From: Lewinellaceae bacterium
Lineage (GTDB): Bacteria; Bacteroidota; Bacteroidia; Chitinophagales; Saprospiraceae
Assembly: GCA_016719605.1 (NCBI GenBank)
Contig: JADJYW010000003.1
Location: 434,001 to 498,000 of the forward strand
Length of the DNA: 64,000 nt
Direction of reading: 5' to 3'
Shown: piece by piece, positions 62,297 through 64,000 of the stretch
Layout of the letters: every line of letters begins with the position of its first letter
How positions within the stretch are numbered: the first letter of the stretch is position 1
Notes under the pieces: generated by a model
Told to the model about the DNA's origin: nothing
Databases searched by the model: none
The model's input: the letters and a program-made list of their open reading frames with translations, nothing else
Translations under genes and position numbers: made by a program

Positions 62297-63721
62297 TCAG
62301 GAAACAGATTTCACCTTCAGGCCCAACTTCGCCCCCTCCTCCAGCATACGCTGAAAACCCGCTTCATAATCGTTCGGAATGGTGCCTTCGAGCATGGCCT
62401 CCCGCACAGCCGTTTTCACAATTCCCACCTCCTTCGACGGCGGGATGCCAAAGGTTTGCATGATAATATCGCCCGTAATCGGCGGCTGCCAGAGGCGCAG
62501 GCGATCAGCGTCGGTCACTTCCGCCATACGTTCCTTGAGGTACTCGTAGCCCTCGAGGTAGCGGGCCATTTTGTTCGGATTTTTGGTGGTAATGTCCGAA
62601 GCACACAGGAGCATGAGGTCTTCGATATCCGGCCCGGCATCGAACAGCAGGCGACGCACCGCGCTGTCGGTTACCTGTTCCTTCGTCAAGCTGATGGGAC
62701 GCAAGTGCATACGCACCATTTTTTGCACATAGTCCATTTTGGTATCCAGTGGCAGCCGCAGGTTTCGGAAAATGCGCGGCACCATATTGGCCCCGAGCCA
62801 TTCGTGCCCATGAAATGTCCAACCAATCTTGGGGTGGAATTTTTTGGTAGCCGGCTTGGCTATATCGTGCAACAGGGCCGACCAGCGCAGCCAGATATTA
62901 TCGCTGCGGCGACACAGGTTGTCCAGCACTTCGAGCGTATGGTAAAAATTGTCTTTGTGCGCGCGACCCTCGCGGTCTTCCACACCTTGCAAAGCAGCCA
63001 CTTCGGGCAAAATAATCTGCAACAAACCGGTGTCAAACAAGAGGTTGAAGCCCGTGGAGGGCTTGGGCGTCATCAGTATTTTTTCCAACTCCGTGGTAAT
63101 GCGCTCCTTGGAAATGATGTGGATACGCTCCTTGTTTTCGGTGATTCCCGCGCGGGTATTTTTATCAATATAAAAACCGAGTTGGTTGGCGAAGCGAATG
63201 GCGCGCATCATGCGCAGCGGGTCGTCGGAAAAGGTCTTTCCCGGCTCCAGCGGCGTGCGAATGATTTTGCGCTCCAGGTGTTCCAGACCGTCAAAAGGGT
63301 CTATGATCTGGCCAAAATCTGCCTCGTTGAGGCTCACGGCAAGGGCGTTGATGGTGAAATCCCGGCGGTTCTGATCGTCCTCCAGCGAGCCTTGCTCCAC
63401 ATCGGGCTTGCGGCTGTCCGTGTGGTAACTTTCCTTGCGGGCGCCCACAAACTCGATTTCGATACCGTCGCAGCGCAGCATGGCGGTGCCAAATCGGCGA
63501 TAAACCACCACCTTGGGCGACGGCGTCAATTTGGACGCGAGGGTTTCAGCCAGTCGGATACCGTCGCCCACGCACACGATGTCAATGTCCTTGGTGGCCC
63601 TGCCCAGCAGCCGGTCGCGCACATAGCCGCCAACGACGTACGCCGGCACGCCAATCTGGCGGGCACTTTGTGCGACGAGGTCAAAAATTTTCCGCTCATG
63701 CGGAAGTATGGAAAAAAGCAT
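62297..63721 (-). CDS. cca: CCA-adding tRNA nucleotidyltransferase with HD domain
   Basis: 474 residues. Nucleotidyltransferase core: AYVVGGYVRDRLLGRATKDIDIVCVG (GG and DxD motifs), RRDFTINALAVSLNE, then DPLRMMRAIRFANQLGF (template Arg-Asp region). Middle HD domain: LRWSALLHDIAKPATKKF and HGHEWLGANM. It adds or repairs the 3' CCA of tRNAs. Start at 63721 (MLFSILPHERKIFDLV). Upstream 33 bp is a GATTGATTCG repeat. Convergent with priA and the fragment at 61998-62290. Confidence 0.95.
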   Translation of the reverse strand: MLFSILPHERKIFDLVAQSARQIGVPAYVVGGYVRDRLLGRATKDIDIVCVGDGIRLAETLASKLTPSPKVVVYRRFGTAMLRCDGIEIEFVGARKESYHTDSRKPDVEQGSLEDDQNRRDFTINALAVSLNEADFGQIIDPFDGLEHLERKIIRTPLEPGKTFSDDPLRMMRAIRFANQLGFYIDKNTRAGITENKERIHIISKERITTELEKILMTPKPSTGFNLLFDTGLLQIILPEVAALQGVEDREGRAHKDNFYHTLEVLDNLCRRSDNIWLRWSALLHDIAKPATKKFHPKIGWTFHGHEWLGANMVPRIFRNLRLPLDTKMDYVQKMVRMHLRPISLTKEQVTDSAVRRLLFDAGPDIEDLMLLCASDITTKNPNKMARYLEGYEYLKERMAEVTDADRLRLWQPPITGDIIMQTFGIPPSKEVGIVKTAVREAMLEGTIPNDYEAGFQRMLEEGAKLGLKVKSVS

Positions 63722-63754
63722 TTGTTGATTGATTCGATTTTTCGATTGATCCGA
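63722..63754. repeat. GATTGATTCG words between cca and the Dus gene
   Basis: TTGATTGATTCGATTTTTCGATTGATCCGATT, the same words and TTTTTCG core as those around the S23 gene (46201-46308, 46690-46731), in an unrelated intergenic site. Confidence 0.7.
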
Positions 63755-64000
63755 TTACCCGGCCAGGATTCCCATCTCCCCGTACACTTCCTCGATTTCG
63801 TCCAACAGCCCGAACAGCACCTCCGGTTCCATCTCGGTTACGAGCCGGGCGCGATAGGGCTTGATGTTGGGCAGGTCGCGGAAATAGGGCGCATAGTGGC
63901 GGCGCATTTCGAGCACACCGAGTTTAAGACCTTTCCATGCAATACTGTCGGTGAGGTGCTGCCGGGCGGCCTGCACGCGCTCGGACACATCCGGGGGCGG
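63755..64000 (-). CDS. tRNA-dihydrouridine synthase, C-terminal fragment at window edge
   Basis: Open to the window's end. The visible ~81 residues (PPPDVSERVQAARQHLTDSIAWKGLKLGVLEMRRHYAPYFRDLPNIKPYRARLVTEMEPEVLFGLLDEIEEVYGEM) match the C-terminal helical domain of DusB-type enzymes (MRRHYAPYF...LR motif). These reduce uridines in tRNA using FMN. The 5' part lies beyond 64000. Confidence 0.82.
   Translation of the reverse strand, partial: PPPDVSERVQAARQHLTDSIAWKGLKLGVLEMRRHYAPYFRDLPNIKPYRARLVTEMEPEVLFGLLDEIEEVYGEMGILAG

Overview
The window is a 64 kb piece of a Bacteroidota chromosome, most like the Saprospiria/Chitinophagia side of the phylum (an inference from gene content). The evidence is type IX secretion (T9SS) C-terminal sorting domains on at least four proteins, a SusC/TonB-type receptor with a carboxypeptidase-regulatory-like N-terminal domain, many secreted proteins and lipoproteins, and the Bacteroidota -7 promoter word TAnnTTTG upstream of many genes on both strands. 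No rRNA, tRNA, CRISPR, integrase or intact insertion sequence was seen.

Layout. 1-4068: the end of a giant Cys-rich secreted T9SS protein with a dockerin-like module. 4100-17963: housekeeping and envelope genes (serine hydrolase, two SH3b proteins, a trans-sulfuration PLP enzyme, TPR protein, SulP anion transporter, MDR oxidoreductase, two small membrane proteins, a sortilin-type beta-propeller protein). 18229-38171: a 20 kb head-to-tail array of seven paralogous surface-fibre genes (A-G). Each has a signal peptide, a conserved N-terminal domain, a long run of about 17-residue YadA-head-like repeats, and a C-terminal endosialidase-type (peptidase S74) self-cleaving chaperone. A-F each carry their own terminator/promoter cassette. 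A-D are intact, E has one frameshift, F a frameshift and a stop, and G seven frame disruptions, no cassette and the stump of an eighth copy just upstream. 38293-46206: S4 RNA-binding protein, EEP hydrolase, a frameshifted PBP4-type peptidase, lipoproteins, an SNase-like protein, an MFS transporter, uridine kinase and a periplasmic-binding-like lipoprotein. 46201-49595: a four-helix-bundle (S23) gene between inverted 9-bp word repeats, then a TrmH-like methyltransferase and two glycosyltransferases. 49765-57155: TonB-dependent receptor, T9SS hydrolase-like protein and two T9SS proteins sharing an N-terminal module. 57395-64000: infC-rpmI-rplT operon, priA, a decayed outer-membrane-protein fragment, cca and a partial dus gene.

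The most interesting system is the fibre array. Repeat modules, two chaperone classes and two leader classes are combined independently of one another, which looks like a recombining adhesin locus with a decaying 3' end. A second theme is intergenic hairpins built from short tandem words, each word different at each locus, one set flanking the S23 gene.

The main limit is that the single-base indels in E, F, G and the PBP4 gene mostly lie in homopolymers. They could be sequencing or assembly errors, which cannot be decided from this sequence alone.
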